From NCBI GenBank assembly GCA_016789725.1, contig JAEUQN010000015.1, positions 1-62,485 of the forward strand: a stretch of DNA of 62,485 nt, in the 5' to 3' direction. The stretch comes from Blastocatellia bacterium (GTDB taxonomy: Bacteria; Acidobacteriota; Blastocatellia; RBC074). Position numbers and translations under genes: made by a program. This document shows, piece by piece, positions 60,327 to 62,485 of this stretch; position 1 is the stretch's first letter; the number at the start of each line of letters is the position of its first letter. The notes beneath the pieces were generated by a model. That model searched no databases, was not told the origin of the DNA, and was given only the letters and a program-made list of their open reading frames with translations.

Positions 60327-60352
60327 GCAGGATTGACAGGATGATAAGGATG
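60326..60352. repeat. nonamer array at the 5' end of the GxxExxY gene
   Basis: Three units in nines are GGCAGGATT, GACAGGATG, ATAAGGATG. The start codon (60341 or 60350) lies in the array. The units are the reverse complement of those at 60728-60765. Confidence 0.85.
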
Positions 60353-60757
60353 ACAGATAGCGAGTTAACGCAAATCATTATCAATTGTGCGTATGAAGTT
60401 CATCGCTCTTTGGGAGCAGGTTTTCTGGAAAAAGTTTATGAGAATGCACACCGCATCAAAATGACGAAGGCCGGGCTGACAGTCAAACAGCAGCATCCGA
60501 TTAAAGTGTTTTTTGAAGGAGAAGTTGTTGGCGATTACATCGTGGATCTATGGGTTGAAGAGAGGATCATTGTCGAACTCAAAGCGGTTCAATCATTGAC
60601 CAGGGAACATGAAATCCAATTAGTGAACTATTTGACGGCAACTAAAGTTGAGACAGGCTTGCTAATCAACTTTGGTGCGCCTTCAGTTCAAGTTCGACGC
60701 AAATATCGTGATTACAAACCCAAAAGCAATCCTGTAAATCCTGAACTAATCCTGTAA
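60341..60757 (+). CDS. GxxExxY protein
   Basis: This 138-residue protein has the family motif GAGFLEKVYENA (GxxExxY, about 27-38) and the PD-(D/E)XK-like IVDLWVEERIIVELKAVQ core (about 68-85). GxxExxY proteins are predicted nuclease-like and often occur as scattered single genes; the function is unknown. The alternative start at 60350 gives 135 residues. The N-terminal codons and the last nine (NPVNPELIL) are encoded by nonamer arrays in opposite orientation. The gene therefore occupies the whole space between two repeat arms, like a cassette. Confidence 0.9.
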   Translation: MIRMTDSELTQIIINCAYEVHRSLGAGFLEKVYENAHRIKMTKAGLTVKQQHPIKVFFEGEVVGDYIVDLWVEERIIVELKAVQSLTREHEIQLVNYLTATKVETGLLINFGAPSVQVRRKYRDYKPKSNPVNPELIL

Positions 60758-60765
60758 ATCCTGTC
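60728..60765. repeat. nonamer array at the 3' end of the GxxExxY gene
   Basis: The units are AATCCTGTA, AATCCTGAA, (CT), AATCCTGTA, AATCCTGTC. The stop codon TAA (60755-60757) lies within the array. The orientation is opposite to the array at 60326-60352, so the gene lies between inverted repeats. Confidence 0.88.
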
Positions 60766-60783
60766 AAAAATTCTGAGGTCTTT

Positions 60784-62349
60784 ATGGCACAACCACTTCG
60801 ACTTGAACCACGACCCGTCATCGAAATCCATAGTCCCGCGACGCTCCAAAAAATCGGCGAAGTTGCGGTGGACTCAATCGCAGACGTGCGCGCAGCAGTT
60901 GCCACCGCACGCGCGACGTTTCGTCAATGGAGCGCGCTCGACATTAGGCAACGTGCGAATGTGCTTCTCTCCGCCCGCGATTTGTTGCTCGCACGACAGG
61001 AAGACATCCTCCAAACCATTTGTGCCGAAAACGGCAAGCCACGACTTGAAGCAATTTCTGAATTCTTCTATGTCTGCGATGTCATCACGTTTTATGCCAA
61101 ACAGTCGAAGCGGTTTCTCAAGCCGGAGCGCGTCACGCCGCATTTGTTGCGCAACAAAAAAGTCACCGTGCATTACGAACCGCGCGGCGTGATTGGTCTG
61201 ATTACGCCGTGGAACTTTCCGTTTATCCTGACAATTGGCGAAGCGATTCCGGCCTTGATGGCGGGCAATGCGGTCATCATCAAACCTTCGGAATGGACGC
61301 CGCTGATTGCAAAATTGGGCTGCGAGATTTTGCAGCAGGCATTCACGAATGCGGGGATGCCTGCGGAGATTGTGCAGGTCGTGAACGGCTACGGCGAAAC
61401 GGGCGGCGCGCTCGTGGATGAAGCCGATATGATCGCCTTCACGGGCAGCGTGAACACGGGCAAGATGATTGCCGAACGCGCGGCGAAGCGATTGATTCCC
61501 GTCAGCCTCGAACTCGGCGGCAAAGACCCGATGATTGTGTGCCGTGATGCAGACATTGAACGTGCGGCGAATGCTGCGGTGTGGGGCGCGTTCACGAATT
61601 CGGGGCAGGTTTGTATTTCGGTCGAGCGTGTTTATGTGGACGAAGCGATTGCCGACGAATTCACCAAGCGCGTCGTCGAAAAGACCAAACAGTTGCGCCA
61701 GGGAATTGACGAAAAGAATGCGGAACAGCGAGTGGATGTCGGTGCGATGACGTTTCCGCGTCAAATCGAAACTATCGAAGATCACGTCAGCGATGCCAAA
61801 GTCCACGGCGCAACCATCCTGACCGGCGGCCAACGCAATCCGAATTTGCCCGGTCGCTTTTACGAGCCAACGGTGCTCGCCAATGTAGATCATTCGATGA
61901 AAATTATGACCGAAGAAACCTTCGGCCCCGTCCTGCCAATTATGCGCGTCAAGAATGAAGCTGAGGCGCTGCGGCTGGCGAACGATTCGATTTATGGACT
62001 GAATGCCAGCGTGTGGACGAAAGACAAAACAAAAGGTGAACATATCGCGGCACAAGTTCAAGCAGGCATCACGTGTGTGAATGATGTGATCGTCGGCTTT
62101 GCGGTGACGGATGCACCTTCGGGCGGCTTGAAAGAAAGTGGTATCGGTAAACGACACGGGGCGCATGGCATTCGACGGTTTTGCCATGAACAGGTTATCA
62201 TTACAGATCGCTTCGGACTCAAACGCGAAATGCTCTGGTATCCCTACACCCTACAGACCGAGCGTTTATTATTGCGCGGTATCGGCGCACTGTTCTCAAA
62301 CCGGCTTTCGCAGAAATTGAAAGCTTTACTTGGAGATAAAAAGAAATGA
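60784..62349 (+). CDS. aldehyde dehydrogenase family protein
   Basis: This 521-residue NAD(P)-dependent aldehyde dehydrogenase has ITPWNFPFILTIGEAIPALMAGNAVIIKPSEWTP, GSVNTGKMIAERAAKRLIPVSLELGGKDPMIV (catalytic Glu), NSGQVCISVERVYVDE (catalytic Cys) and TEETFGPVLPI. The C-terminal 45 residues (MLWYPYTLQTERLLLRGIGALFSNRLSQKLKAL) form a hydrophobic, basic extension as in membrane-associated fatty aldehyde or coniferyl-type dehydrogenases. GAGG precedes the start. The stop overlaps the next ATG (ATGA), so the downstream gene is coupled. Confidence 0.93.
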   Translation: MAQPLRLEPRPVIEIHSPATLQKIGEVAVDSIADVRAAVATARATFRQWSALDIRQRANVLLSARDLLLARQEDILQTICAENGKPRLEAISEFFYVCDVITFYAKQSKRFLKPERVTPHLLRNKKVTVHYEPRGVIGLITPWNFPFILTIGEAIPALMAGNAVIIKPSEWTPLIAKLGCEILQQAFTNAGMPAEIVQVVNGYGETGGALVDEADMIAFTGSVNTGKMIAERAAKRLIPVSLELGGKDPMIVCRDADIERAANAAVWGAFTNSGQVCISVERVYVDEAIADEFTKRVVEKTKQLRQGIDEKNAEQRVDVGAMTFPRQIETIEDHVSDAKVHGATILTGGQRNPNLPGRFYEPTVLANVDHSMKIMTEETFGPVLPIMRVKNEAEALRLANDSIYGLNASVWTKDKTKGEHIAAQVQAGITCVNDVIVGFAVTDAPSGGLKESGIGKRHGAHGIRRFCHEQVIITDRFGLKREMLWYPYTLQTERLLLRGIGALFSNRLSQKLKALLGDKKK

Positions 62350-62485
62350 CAACCGAAAACACTCAGACGGCAGAGCCTCCGGCAGATGGTGGCAAGCTGA
62401 TCGTACTGACTGCCCCCTTGACTGAAATCATTGACCACGCCGGATACTTCATTCAAATGAGTATGGCGTCGCTGCCGATTTGGCT
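62346..62485 (+). CDS. N-terminal fragment of an unidentified protein
   Basis: The reading frame is open from the ATG at 62346 to the window end (46 codons). It begins MTTENTQTAEPPADGG, then KLIVLTAPLTEIIDHAGYFI and QMSMASLPIW. The ATG overlaps the aldehyde dehydrogenase stop by 4 bases, so it is real and in the same operon. Too little is present for a family call. The segment LIVLTAPLTEI could be the start of an alpha/beta domain. Confidence 0.6.
   Translation, partial: MTTENTQTAEPPADGGKLIVLTAPLTEIIDHAGYFIQMSMASLPIW

Noticed and set aside
60874..62187. Long open frame (437 codons) opposite the aldehyde dehydrogenase
   Set aside because: The plus-strand frame has all catalytic motifs; the antisense product is rich in His, Arg and Phe with no recognisable domain, as typical for a shadow of a high-GC third-position gene.

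Overview
The window looks like chromosomal DNA of an Acidobacteriota member, most likely of the Blastocatellia type (inference). The support is the combination of three giant Oar-like TonB-dependent receptors with N-terminal carboxypeptidase-regulatory domains, a VWFA-related protein of the kind common in acidobacteria, a GWxTD protein, a serine/threonine kinase-FHA pair, and moderate GC content. Most genes have clear start sites with AGGAG-type ribosome binding sites. I found no tRNA, rRNA, CRISPR array, transposase or prophage.

Layout. Bases 1-3451 are the end of a cbb3 cytochrome oxidase operon (ccoQ end, ccoP, ccoG, fixH-like, TauE/SafE-like). Bases 3555-6618 hold a flavin-reductase-fold protein facing a stress cluster on the minus strand (hsp20, two tandem universal stress proteins, and a 55-residue metallothionein that is easily missed). 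Next come an RNB ribonuclease and an alpha-glucan phosphorylase whose stop codons share one CTAG. Bases 10796-15056 are a signalling group: DUF4388-DnaJ-TPR protein, HD-GYP-like protein, a degenerate Dam-like methyltransferase homologue and a soluble histidine kinase. Bases 15151-25225 gather lipoate-dependent metabolism (dihydrolipoyl dehydrogenase, 2-oxoacid dehydrogenase E2, lipB, lipA, a ferredoxin), interrupted by a TetR-controlled ABC exporter operon and a dicarboxylate-type symporter.

The first TonB receptor lies at 25610-29491, followed by a stand-alone winged-helix protein, a TPR protein, a TIM-barrel protein and homoserine dehydrogenase. Bases 34369-38026 are a Ser/Thr kinase, FHA and VWA cluster. 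Bases 38357-41449 hold housekeeping genes (rfaE2-like, thiL, ttcA-like, YkgJ-like). Bases 42424-53219 on the minus strand carry two more TonB receptors enclosing two exported proteins of unknown function. Each of these two receptors has a near-identical sigma-54 promoter upstream. Bases 53897-62485 hold GWxTD and PEGA proteins, an MFS transporter, a DinB protein, an alkyltransferase-like protein, a YbjQ protein, a YceI protein, a GxxExxY gene, an aldehyde dehydrogenase and the start of one further gene.

The most unusual signal is outside the genes. Several intergenic spaces, usually just before a start codon, contain degenerate tandem arrays with a strict period of 7 bases, or 9 bases near 58.6 and 60.3-60.8 kb. 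Each locus has a different unit sequence, and the arrays often form inverted pairs. Some supply start or stop codons: the histidine kinase start, the lipB end, and both ends of the GxxExxY gene. Together with the twin sigma-54 promoters these are the best candidates for undescribed biology here.
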